From positions 1-23,107 of IMG/VR virus record IMGVR_UViG_3300005336_000054: a DNA stretch of 23,107 bases. The stretch is one strand, 5' to 3'. Below the pieces are notes generated by a model. It had not been told where the DNA came from. It worked only from the letters and a program-made list of their open reading frames with translations, and ran no database searches. Both the position numbers and the translations under genes were made by a program. Shown here in pieces: positions 1-6,900 of this stretch. The stretch is from a virus. How positions within the stretch are numbered: the first letter of the stretch is position 1; each line of letters begins with the position of its first letter.

Positions 1-160
1 TGGCTTCAGTGGGTCTGCACATTTGATCTTGGTCTCGCAACTCGTCCAACTCCCGCTCTTTGCGCAGGTCTTTGACGAAATCTGCTCGGCGCTCGGCCTG
101 GGATTGGGCGCGGTCGTCGGAGTGGGAATAACGGAAGGGAAATCTATCGAGGTTGCTCAT
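1..160 (-). CDS. Partial small hypothetical phage protein
   Basis: The leftward frame starts at the ATG whose complement lies at 158-160 and runs open off the left edge, giving at least 53 residues. It begins MSNLDRFPFRYSHSDD and continues with a charged, Arg/Glu-rich stretch (AERRADFVKDLRKEREL) likely to be helical. The start lies inside the last codons of the 88-residue gene upstream, a 17-nt overlap typical of a packed phage operon. I do not recognise the family and the C-terminus is missing. The call rests on operon position, open frame and plausible composition. Confidence 0.45.
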   Translation of the reverse strand, partial: MSNLDRFPFRYSHSDDRAQSQAERRADFVKDLRKERELDELRDQDQMCRPTEA

Positions 161-410
161 GATTTATTTTGTCCCTGGCTTCGAGGATTGCCTCTTTGAT
201 GGTTGATCGTGCCTGTCCCGGATATTCGCAGCCTCCTACATAGGTTTGTTCAACAATCTCCGCAGCCTCCGTCAACGTCTCCCTCCTCGCTTTGTCGGTT
301 TCTGAGACGAGGAGTTGGGCGACATGTTCTTCAAATTGAGCGTCAGTCTGAAGCTCATGGTTTTTAATCCATGCGCCATTCACCAACTCGCGTGCGTGTT
401 CTATTTTCAT
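144..410 (-). CDS. Hypothetical phage protein, 88 aa
   Basis: This is an 88-residue acidic, helix-rich protein starting MKIEHARELVNGAW. It has no transmembrane segment and no motif that I can assign to a family. Its start overlaps the stop of a possible 18-codon ORF by ATGA, and its end overlaps the next leftward start by 17 nt, so it looks translationally coupled in a chain of small genes. The position downstream of the replication genes suggests an accessory or early function, but none can be assigned. Confidence 0.6.
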   Translation of the reverse strand: MKIEHARELVNGAWIKNHELQTDAQFEEHVAQLLVSETDKARRETLTEAAEIVEQTYVGGCEYPGQARSTIKEAILEARDKINHEQPR

Positions 411-463
411 AGCGTGAAATCGGACTCAGTATTTTCGTATTCGTCATGTGGGTAATCGCTCAT
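407..463 (-). CDS. Possible 18-residue micro-ORF (acidic peptide)
   Basis: An ATG at 461-463 (complement) opens a frame of 18 codons, MSDYPHDEYENTESDFTL, whose TGA overlaps the ATG of the 88-residue gene as ATGA. A GGGTGA-like purine stretch lies about 10 nt upstream, at the end of the preceding gene. It may be a genuine micro-protein or a leader that delivers ribosomes to the next start by termination-reinitiation. It is too short to judge by composition, so confidence is low. Confidence 0.25.
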   Translation of the reverse strand: MSDYPHDEYENTESDFTL

Positions 464-468
464 TTCAT

Positions 469-603
469 TCACCCTTTCTTGTCGCGTTGTTTTTGTCGTT
501 CCGACTGTTCGCCGTCCTTAAACCCCGCCATGTAGGAGCAACCAAAACAGAAAACGACCACCATCATCAAACCTAAGAATTGGAACAGAAAAATAATACT
601 CAT
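469..603 (-). CDS. Small single-pass membrane protein, 44 aa
   Basis: A 44-codon leftward ORF starts MSIIFLFQFLGLMMVVVFCF. Residues 3-22 form one strongly hydrophobic segment and the remainder is a short polar tail rich in Lys, Arg, Gln and Glu (GEQSERQKQRDKKG). The arrangement resembles small phage inner-membrane proteins such as spanin or holin partners or immunity peptides. It has no lytic neighbours in the window, so no function is proposed. It fills the gap between the 60-residue gene and the 18-codon ORF, which supports it being real. Confidence 0.45.
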   Translation of the reverse strand: MSIIFLFQFLGLMMVVVFCFGCSYMAGFKDGEQSERQKQRDKKG

Positions 604-640
604 TTCTCGGTTGCGCCATCAGCGCGGTGGGGGTTGGGTT

Positions 641-823
641 TCACTTAGCGAGTTCCTTTTCATACGGGCTATTCTTTGGCAACCGCTTCCATACTTCGTA
701 CCATTTACTGCTGTTGCTTGAAGGTTTCGACATTTCCATTCGCCTGCATATTCTACAAATACGGTAATATTTTTGGTCTCCCTTTTCATGCAAATAAAAC
801 CATTGGTGAACATGTAGTGTCAT
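641..823 (-). CDS. Small putative zinc-binding protein, 60 aa
   Basis: This 60-residue basic protein starts MTLHVHQWFYLHEKG. Two histidines near the N-terminus and a CRICRR motif around residues 23-28 resemble the short His/Cys zinc-ribbon proteins often found among early phage genes. A Trp/Tyr-rich stretch (KWYEVWKRLPK) follows. A second leftward frame (619-813) overlaps it almost completely. I prefer this one because of the metal-ligand pattern and because its ATG lies 4 nt after the stop of the ORF ending at 828. The GAGGAA ribosome-binding sequence lies very close to this ATG and suits the alternative start somewhat better, so the frame choice is uncertain. Confidence 0.45.
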   Translation of the reverse strand: MTLHVHQWFYLHEKGDQKYYRICRICRRMEMSKPSSNSSKWYEVWKRLPKNSPYEKELAK

Positions 824-827
824 TTCC

Positions 828-1082
828 TCAGCTTGCTCTTAACTGTGGCTCGCCAACAACCGGCCTGAACTGACTCAGCGCGAGTTCACGCCCGACCTTT
901 TGGCCTCCGGCGGTTTCTCTCGCGGGCGCGGGCTTCTGGATCGGGAAATGCGCGACGAAGATTCTTCCCAAGTCGAAGTAAAAACAGAGGCCGTATTCCT
1001 GCTTCGGCTTGAGCTGACGTGATTTGTTCCGTGCAACTCCTTGCATATGGGGAGTATTTAGCACATTTGCTGGCGGTTTCAA
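828..1082 (-). CDS. Hypothetical ORF overlapping the gene at 886-1182 (C-terminal part looks coding)
   Basis: This 84-codon leftward frame contains a protein-like stretch in its second half (KQEYGLCFYFDLGRIFVAHF) with G/C-rich third positions. It ends 4 nt before the next start. No ribosome-binding site precedes its ATG at 1082, so it may not be an independent gene. It could be the continuation of the gene that starts at 1182 after a frameshift. Over the shared region the frame starting at 1182 becomes Arg-rich and shadow-like. I recognise no family. Confidence 0.4.
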   Translation of the reverse strand: MKPPANVLNTPHMQGVARNKSRQLKPKQEYGLCFYFDLGRIFVAHFPIQKPAPARETAGGQKVGRELALSQFRPVVGEPQLRAS

Positions 1083-1182
1083 GATTGCGCTGTGCCTGCT
1101 TAGCCTCTGTCATTTTCACAAAGGCCATGAACCGTTCTTTGAATTGTTGGTCAGTTATTGGCATATTGTCGTTCATTTCCAT
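886..1182 (-). CDS. Hypothetical protein, N-terminal part convincing, C-terminal part doubtful
   Basis: A 98-codon leftward frame begins MEMNDNMPITDQQFKERF and is preceded by a GGAG sequence that suits the second ATG (residue 3) best. The first 50 or so residues look like a genuine helical protein (FMAFVKMTEAKQAQRNLE). The last 35 are Arg-rich and look like a shadow of the frame ending at 828. The start overlaps the upstream gene by about 30 nt. The likely options are an intact small gene overlapping another, or one gene broken by a single-base change between about 1000 and 1070. Confidence 0.45.
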   Translation of the reverse strand: MEMNDNMPITDQQFKERFMAFVKMTEAKQAQRNLETASKCAKYSPYARSCTEQITSAQAEAGIRPLFLLRLGKNLRRAFPDPEARARERNRRRPKGRA

Positions 1183-1432
1183 GGTCTCCGTTCATACATT
1201 CAACCCATTGATCTCTGGCTTTTCTTTCGCTCATTATCGCCACTCCAAAAGCGTAAAGAGCCGCTTCGTAATTAAGGTTTATCTCGACTTCTTGTTTGGA
1301 GTAAACGCGGTCGATGTCCACATGAAGTCCGGCATTTTTAAGAGCCTCGTATGCCGACAAAAACCTGGCTCTGGCAGCAGCGAGAACATCTCCGCAGTGT
1401 GTGTAAATCACTTCTGATTCTTCAAATGTCAT
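1151..1432 (-). CDS. Hypothetical phage protein, 93 aa
   Basis: This 93-residue acidic helical protein starts MTFEESEVIYTHCGDVL. Its start overlaps the end of the helicase gene by 4 nt in an ATGA arrangement, which indicates coupled translation. No transmembrane segment or known motif is visible. Because it directly follows the replication genes it may be an accessory replication or early protein, but that is inference from position alone. Confidence 0.6.
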   Translation of the reverse strand: MTFEESEVIYTHCGDVLAAARARFLSAYEALKNAGLHVDIDRVYSKQEVEINLNYEAALYAFGVAIMSERKARDQWVECMNGDHGNERQYANN

Positions 1433-2691
1433 AATTCAGCGTCAGTAAACTTACAGAATTTCCCGTCGAACTTCAGTTTTACGTTTCCAATTTCTCCATC
1501 TCGTTGCTTGGCGATTATCAACGTAGCGTCCTCGCCGCCGTCTTTGCGCGGGCGGTGCAGGAGTGCCACCGTGTCGGCGTCCCGCTCAATCTGGCCACTG
1601 TCCGCTAAGTCGGTGAGCCTCGGCATTCGCTCCTTGTCTTTTTCGCTTTCTCTGTTCAGTTGGGCAATCGTCAAGAAGGCTGCTTGGGTTTCCACGGCCA
1701 ACGCTTTTAAGACTCCGCTTACCTCTCCGACTTCGTATGTTCGCTTTTCGTGTTTCGTGCTTGGTTTTATTTTTTGCAGGTAATCAATCACCACAAGTTT
1801 TATTCCGTGCTTTCGGCAAAGTCGGCGCACAATCGAAGCGAGTCTATAAGAATCAAGACTAGCAATGCCTTCAACCACATAAAGCGGGCATGTCTTCATG
1901 CTGGCGTTGAAGTGGGTGAACAATTTGAACTGCTCTGGCTGGAACAGTCCGCTTCTCAAAACACCCATTGGCACACGGCAATGCGACGACAACATTCTCC
2001 GACACAACGCAACCGCACTCATTTCTAGAGTCACCACGATTGTTGGGATTTGATCCACTAAACAAACCTTCTCGACAATGTTCATTGCGATTGCACTCTT
2101 TCCGAGAGTCGGGCGAGCCGCAATTACGGTTTGTTCCCCAAGCTGCAACCCATCCGTTAGTCTGTCGAAATACTTGAACCCGGTTTCCAGGCCACTCTTT
2201 TTCCCGTTCAGATTACAACGCTGTTCAAGGTGAACCAGCAATGACTCCGCGCAGCGTTCCCCGTCATAAAGGTTTTGCGGTGCTTCATCTGATTCGGCCA
2301 GCGTGTTTTCAAGTTCGGCAATCACCTCGTCAATGTTCCCGTTCGCCACCATCGCCTTGTCCACGAACCTCAGCGCGGCTGCTATCACCGCCCGTTTTCG
2401 CCTGTGTTCAATCAGAATCGTTTTCCAGTAATCAAACGTGCTGCTAGCCGGGGACGCTGCTAGACATTGATTACACAGATCAATCGACGTGTGGCAGGTC
2501 TGAACAACGGACTGCACCGTGATAATTTTTCTCTCTGCGGCCATTACTCGAAGCGATTGAGCAAGTTCTCCCAGTTCCACCATGTAAAACCAGGACGGGT
2601 CCAGTTCTTCGGCGTATTCTTGATTGTCCAGGGCACAGCCAATTACGGCTCTTTCAGCATTTTCGTCATGTGGCGGGAGTTGGTCGGTCAT
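1429..2691 (-). CDS. dnaB: DnaB-type replicative DNA helicase
   Basis: This is a phage homologue of the hexameric helicase that unwinds DNA at the replication fork. The N-terminal domain opens with the DnaB-typical PPHDENAERAVIGCAL. The RecA-like domain begins near residue 165 (SGLETGF). It has a Walker A (ARPTLGKSA), a Walker B (LVVIDYLQ) about 105 residues later, and the late motif DLADSGQIERDADTV expected in DnaB. I place the start at the ATG at 2691, giving 420 aa, because it overlaps the upstream TGA as ATGA. A GTG at 2706 would add five residues but has no separate ribosome-binding site. The gene is coupled to the replication protein upstream. No helicase loader of AAA+ type is visible in the window. 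Confidence 0.93.
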   Translation of the reverse strand: MTDQLPPHDENAERAVIGCALDNQEYAEELDPSWFYMVELGELAQSLRVMAAERKIITVQSVVQTCHTSIDLCNQCLAASPASSTFDYWKTILIEHRRKRAVIAAALRFVDKAMVANGNIDEVIAELENTLAESDEAPQNLYDGERCAESLLVHLEQRCNLNGKKSGLETGFKYFDRLTDGLQLGEQTVIAARPTLGKSAIAMNIVEKVCLVDQIPTIVVTLEMSAVALCRRMLSSHCRVPMGVLRSGLFQPEQFKLFTHFNASMKTCPLYVVEGIASLDSYRLASIVRRLCRKHGIKLVVIDYLQKIKPSTKHEKRTYEVGEVSGVLKALAVETQAAFLTIAQLNRESEKDKERMPRLTDLADSGQIERDADTVALLHRPRKDGGEDATLIIAKQRDGEIGNVKLKFDGKFCKFTDAEL

Positions 2692-3407
2692 AAAGCGTTC
2701 ATCCACTCCTTTTCGTGTCCGACAGGGTAAAACCCGTCAATCCTGCCGTCTTTGTCCGGGACGCCTGGAGCTTTTGCCTTTTTAACGGTGCGCTCGTTTT
2801 CCGACCAAGTTTTCAGTTTTACCCGCCATTTCACCAACCGCCCGTGCTGGTTGATCCACGTTTGGTTGCCTTCGTGGTGCTCGAAAAACTTCTGCGCCAC
2901 ATGTTCGGGAATGCCACGGAGTGCGGCTTCTTCCTGAATTTCTTCTATGGTCGGAATGTTTGCTTCAGGTGTGTCCTGTTCTTTAATATGCTTCTGCTTC
3001 TGCATTGGCTTACAAAAGTTTACTTCTGCTAACGCCTGTTTACGCTGTTTACGGTAATCCCGCATGTAATTTCGCATGTAAACTTTACGCTCGTTTTCGT
3101 CTCTAATGTCCCTGTAATCAAGGTAATTGATGATTTTCCAACCCCAGTCTCGCTTCGGATCAATGCGTTGGATTCTTCGACCGTCATGTTTACGCGTTCT
3201 ACTTCTTTTGTCGGGTTGCTCAAGCTGTCTCAGCATTTCGGTAACTTTGTCGATTGGAATACGGGTTCTGCCAGCGATGGCTTCCTGGGTCATGTCAACC
3301 ACTCCGTCGCTCTCGGCTAGAACGAGTAGGTCCATAAAAAAGTGTCTTAGGGCGTAGTCGTTTGCGATGCTGCTATCAAATATCTGGGAGAAAACTTTGG
3401 CGTACAC
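2688..3407 (-). CDS. Winged-helix replication initiation / helicase-loading protein candidate
   Basis: This 239-residue basic protein precedes and is coupled to the DnaB-like helicase by an ATGA overlap. Residues about 10-75 look like a winged helix-turn-helix (a helical DYALRHFFMDLLVLAESDG, then TQEAIAGRTRIPIDKVTEML). A highly basic stretch (MRNYMRDYRKQRK) follows. The C-terminal part (FFEHHEGNQTWINQHGRLVKW) resembles the end of phage DnaD/O-like primosome proteins that recruit helicase. The start codon is GTG with no strong ribosome-binding site. The repeat-rich non-coding region directly upstream is a natural binding target. The family assignment is by pattern and gene context, not by a specific signature. 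Confidence 0.7.
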   Translation of the reverse strand: MYAKVFSQIFDSSIANDYALRHFFMDLLVLAESDGVVDMTQEAIAGRTRIPIDKVTEMLRQLEQPDKRSRTRKHDGRRIQRIDPKRDWGWKIINYLDYRDIRDENERKVYMRNYMRDYRKQRKQALAEVNFCKPMQKQKHIKEQDTPEANIPTIEEIQEEAALRGIPEHVAQKFFEHHEGNQTWINQHGRLVKWRVKLKTWSENERTVKKAKAPGVPDKDGRIDGFYPVGHEKEWMNAL

Positions 3408-3429
3408 GCTGAAAAATGGTTTGTGAAAC

Positions 3430-3532
3430 TTTTGTCGTGCCGTGGGAGGTTGTGACGCCAGACAGTGGATCGTTGAGGAACCGCTGATCCAACGGCACGA
3501 CGAAAATTTCCAATTTAGTCTGCGTCACAACC
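3430..3532. repeat. Interleaved inverted repeats upstream of the replication operon
   Basis: GTCGTGCCGT at 3434-3443 is matched by ACGGCACGAC at 3492-3501. GGTTGTGACGC at 3448-3458 is matched by GCGTCACAACC at 3522-3532. A third pair, TGGATC (3466-3471) and GATCCA (3486-3491), is nested inside the first. The first two pairs interleave, so they cannot all form simple hairpins together. They fit paired protein-binding sites, or a pseudoknot if transcribed. Confidence 0.75.
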
Positions 3533-3842
3533 GAAGATTCCCAAACTCCGCACCTCTACGCAAGAACTATTTTGGAAAAGTTATTAACAGGTTGTTCACA
3601 ATTTCGCCTGGATCGGATAAAGCTGTTTCTCGTGGAGAATCCAAATTTCCTTCATGGGATACACCTGCCATAGGTGAACCCAAGGTGATCGCTCATGAAT
3701 CCTGCGGAGGGAGGCGATTGAGAGTTTTAACATGTTCAACTGTTCGCTGAATTGAGCCAGAGCCTAGGCGGGATCACTGCACACTTAGGTTTATACCCGC
3801 CTTCTAGTGCCCTCTTTGGTAGTGCAGGACACAGGGCACGAC
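3434..3842. repeat. Iteron-like 8-mer GGCACGAC, three copies
   Basis: GGCACGAC occurs at 3494-3501 and 3835-3842 on the plus strand and at 3434-3441 on the minus strand. In each copy it is followed by a purine-rich run (AAAA, GAAA or AAGG). I noticed no copy elsewhere in the window. The clustering next to a replication gene fits initiator or repressor binding sites, but three copies is a small number. Confidence 0.5.
3581..3600 (+). promoter_or_regulatory. Two tandem DnaA-box-like 9-mers
   Basis: TTATTAACA (3581-3589) and TTGTTCACA (3592-3600) each differ from the consensus TTATNCACA at one position, and they are separated by two bases. The surrounding bases are A/T-rich. Two near-matches side by side in the region thought to be the origin suggest host DnaA involvement. 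Single-mismatch boxes are common by chance, so support is moderate. Confidence 0.35.
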
Positions 3843-3860
3843 AAGGATTAGCTCAATTCA
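3748..3860. ncRNA. Candidate structured RNA or cruciform with three-way junction
   Basis: A perfect 10-bp closing stem pairs TGAATTGAGC (3748-3757) with GCTCAATTCA (3851-3860). Inside it are two 7-bp stems: AGGCGGG (3766-3772) with CCCGCCT (3796-3802), and GTGCCCT (3807-3813) with AGGGCAC (3833-3839). The two loops carry complementary hexamers, CTGCAC (3777-3782) and GTGCAG (3822-3827), which could form a kissing interaction. An 8-bp direct repeat AACTGTTC (3738-3745 and 3864-3871) brackets the element. The strand of transcription is unknown. A miniature mobile element with terminal inverted repeats is an alternative. Confidence 0.5.
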
Positions 3861-3876
3861 AAGAACTGTTCAAAAA

Positions 3877-3929
3877 TGGCCGCTGGCGTGAAACGCGTCT
3901 CAGACAAAACGCAAAAACACCAGCGGCCA
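3877..3929. repeat. Inverted repeat, 10-bp stem
   Basis: TGGCCGCTGG at 3877-3886 pairs with CCAGCGGCCA at 3920-3929 across a loop of 33 nt. It lies between the putative structured RNA and the end of the large virion gene. No T-run follows on either strand, so it is not a standard intrinsic terminator. It may be another arm of the origin or RNA region. Confidence 0.6.
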
Positions 3930-3960
3930 CCAACCGCACACTGCGACAACGAACACGGGC

Positions 3961-3990
3961 AGATTAAGGCCCGGGACTGAGGCGTGTCAA
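3961..3990 (-). promoter_or_regulatory. Weak candidate leftward promoter
   Basis: On the minus strand a perfect TTGACA (complement of 3985-3990) is followed after 18 nt by TAATCT (3961-3966), a poor -10 match. If real, it would drive a transcript through the structured region into the replication operon, giving a long leader. The weak -10 keeps confidence low. Confidence 0.2.
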
Positions 3991-3996
3991 TGGGAT

Positions 3997-6900
3997 TTAT
4001 TTAACATGCTCAAAAGCATTCAGGATTTGCTGTCTCGTTTTGAGGGCGTGTTCGTAAAGTTCCTTGTTGTAACCTGAGAGCGATTTGGCGAATTGTTCGT
4101 CCTGCGCTTTGCTCCCGGTGAATGGGTGATTGACAGATTCCTTGAATCCTTTGGCGATTTTATCTGCGGTCATAGTCTTTTTCAGTTCTAGATATTCGCC
4201 TTTCGCCCTGTCCAGATCACCGTCCTCTAAGGCGTATCGCAACTGCTGATATTTGCTGATCGGATAACTGCCCTTGTCTTTAGGAAGTTTCTGTTTGTCC
4301 TTCCACTCACCGGCGAGTTTGTACGTCTCGCTGATTGGACTGTAGCGGGAGATTCTTAATCCGAGAGAACCGGCCAACTGTTGAATCGGCGTGGTTGGGT
4401 TGTTCCTGCTGCTCTCGGTAAGTTCGCGCAATCCTGGCATTGATCTGAGCGTGATCGGAATGTAACCGGCCAGCAGTTCCGTGAACGTCTCCAACGGCGT
4501 AACTTTTTCGCCCCGGTAATTGAGTTCAGTCAACGCTTGTATTCCGCCTTTAACGATCAAAGGATTAACGCGGCCGTAAATGAACTGGCGCGTGTCCTTC
4601 AGCAAACTGTAAATGTCTTCCGGCACGCTCCGCATGGCGTATCTTCGGCCTTTGTAAACGAGTTCAAACGGGTGTTTCGGGTCATACGGCACACCAAGCA
4701 TGTTGGACAGGATAAACGCCGTGCCAGCCTGGGCTGCTGCCAGAATCGCCACGGCTTTCAATTGTTCGTGACCGACTTTTGAAGTGAGACCTTTCACCGC
4801 CTGACCTGCAAATCGTGTTCTGGCCTCAAGAAAATCCGGTGCAAGTGCGCCTAATTGAATCAGGTGTTGAATCGTAGGATTGCGGTCAAGCAAAGCGTAA
4901 TTTAGGTGGCCATAAGCAGCATTGGCCTGTTCTGCTGACGTGATCTTTACGTCTGCGAGTGTCATTTCGCCAGAAGCGAGTTCGTCAGCATACAGCTTTG
5001 TGTTGCGCTTTAACATGGCCTCGTAGGTCTTGAATTTGAGTCCTGGAATGTATTGGTGAAACAGGTAATCCTGATACCCGTCAATCACGTCAGCCAACGC
5101 TTCCCCGGCCTTCGGAATCTTCCTGATCCCACGCGACAGCAAAGAAGTTTTGGCACCAACCCCTTCCAGATAAACCCGTGAACTTGCCCTGTCCGGCAGC
5201 AACATTAGACCGTGATTGGCGGCGTCGAATTGAGCCGGATTACGCAGGTCAATCTTGGGTATTCCAAAGAACGGATTGACCATGTGGCCGATTCCGTGAG
5301 TGCCTTCCTGAACCTGGTGGAATGGCGCAAGAAAACCGAACATCTCACGTTTCATGGCCGCCTGACCAACGTCAATACCACGAACAATTGCGCGTGGAAT
5401 CTGAGCCATGCCACCAACCGGATCGTGATACCACTGGCGCAATGCCGATTGTCCAAGCATAGCGTTTACCCGACGATATGCGTCCGGGTGTAAGGCGAGG
5501 TCGGCTTTAACAAATACCGGGTTGCCATTCGTATCTTTGCTTTGCCAAATCCAGTCATGCAACGCCGGTTGATTCTCCATTGTCTTGTAATCTGCTGTGT
5601 CCTCACCCCGGAGCGCACGCGGTTGAACCAACACGGCTTTACCTTCGTCGCCTTCGACAACCTTGACGTGACCTCTTTGCGCCACAAGCGGTCTGCCGTC
5701 GGCTGCCGTCTCATTGGCCAGGTCACGGACAAATTGTCTATCCGCAATCACCTTGTTCATTTCGTGGATATACGCTGGCAGAAGTTTCCCGATTGCGAGT
5801 GTCTTTGGTTTGAATCCGGCTTGATCGCCTTCAAAGAACGTGGCAAATGTTCTGGCTTTGGAGAATCGAAAGCGTTGCTGCAACATGCCTGTGCCGAATC
5901 CCGTCCCCGGCCTTTTCACGTACCAAACGTGAGGAACGTAGTTTTCGCGGTGCGAACCGAGCACGTCGAATGTATTCCCGCGAGTTTCCAAGGTTGAGAA
6001 TGCCGCAATTGCTTTGTTGGCCACGGCGACTTCCTTGGGCGTGAGGGATTGCGCGTCACGAGCCACGTCCCTCATCCACTTCTGTTTGGCGTTAGTTTCC
6101 CACTGTTTGAGAACAGCCACGTCTCCACCGGCTTCCCTCCAAATACTGATTGCATTCTGTCTGCGTTCGGTTGGAACGTCGCGCTTGATTTCTTTTTGTG
6201 CTCGTCGCGCTTCGTCCATTGATTTCTGGAGCTTGCCACTGTGCTGTGCTGTCACCTTGTCGAGTGGGGACATTTTGCGATTGGCAAATTTGGGGATTGG
6301 GATACCAGCACCCAACTCCATTCCTGTTTCAGTGAATGGTTTTTCCATTGTTGCGCTAACCCAGTCGTCTATGGCCAATTGTTGCTTTGCTTCTAATGCC
6401 TCTTTTTCAGCCTTTGCCTTTTCTTGATTGGCTTTAAGCTTGGCGGCTCGTTCAACGTCAATTCCTTTTTCTCCAGCGAGAGCAAAATCTTCGGTTTGAG
6501 TGCTGGAAATCAAGTCGCCTTGTTTCTCGCCGGGAAGCAGTTTCGGTTTGGTGACGGCCTCTCCAAAATCGTTTTCAACATGCTCTCTAAGTTTTTCCAA
6601 TGCCGCCGCACGTCCAGTAGGAGTGTCAATCGAATCAGGGTCAATTCCCGCTTCGATGGCGGCATTACGCCTGGCAATCTTCAATTCCTTACTTTTTAGA
6701 ATTCGTGCTTGAATACTGGCTGTTCCTTGTTGACCTCCACCGCCTGTTTCGGCGTAGAGCGATTCTGGATTTCTCGCCCAACCGCGTTCCGCCGCATGTT
6801 CCATTACCATCGCGTCAAATTCCTGTGAGGCTTTTTGTGGGCTGATCGACTTGCTTGGTTTTGTAACTACTTCAGATACCGCTTGGCCTTCCGTATTGAC

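Larger units (their letters stand above)
3408..3996. other. Non-coding region, putative replication origin / regulatory region
   Basis: About 590 nt without a convincing gene, between the end of the virion operon and the start of the replication operon. The two plus-strand frames here (3442-3750 and 3752-3967) have implausible compositions and oppose the direction of all neighbours. The region contains interleaved inverted repeats (3430-3532), three copies of GGCACGAC, two DnaA-box-like 9-mers (3581-3600), a short hairpin CACCT/AGGTG at 3662-3676, a three-stem structure at 3748-3860 and a long stem at 3877-3929. The combination is what an origin plus control region of a replication operon would look like. 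No functional evidence is available from sequence alone. Confidence 0.55.

Noticed and set aside
619-813. Alternative 64-codon frame for the small Cys protein
   Set aside because: The 641-823 frame has a His/Cys zinc-type pattern and fits the neighbour's end better; the alternative has better ribosome-binding spacing, so it is not fully excluded.
3877-3929. Intrinsic terminator of the virion or replication operon
   Set aside because: The loop is 33 nt and no T-run follows on either strand.
3442-3967. Two plus-strand ORFs (102 and 71 codons) in the non-coding region
   Set aside because: Implausible composition, direction opposite to neighbours, and overlap with repeats and stems.
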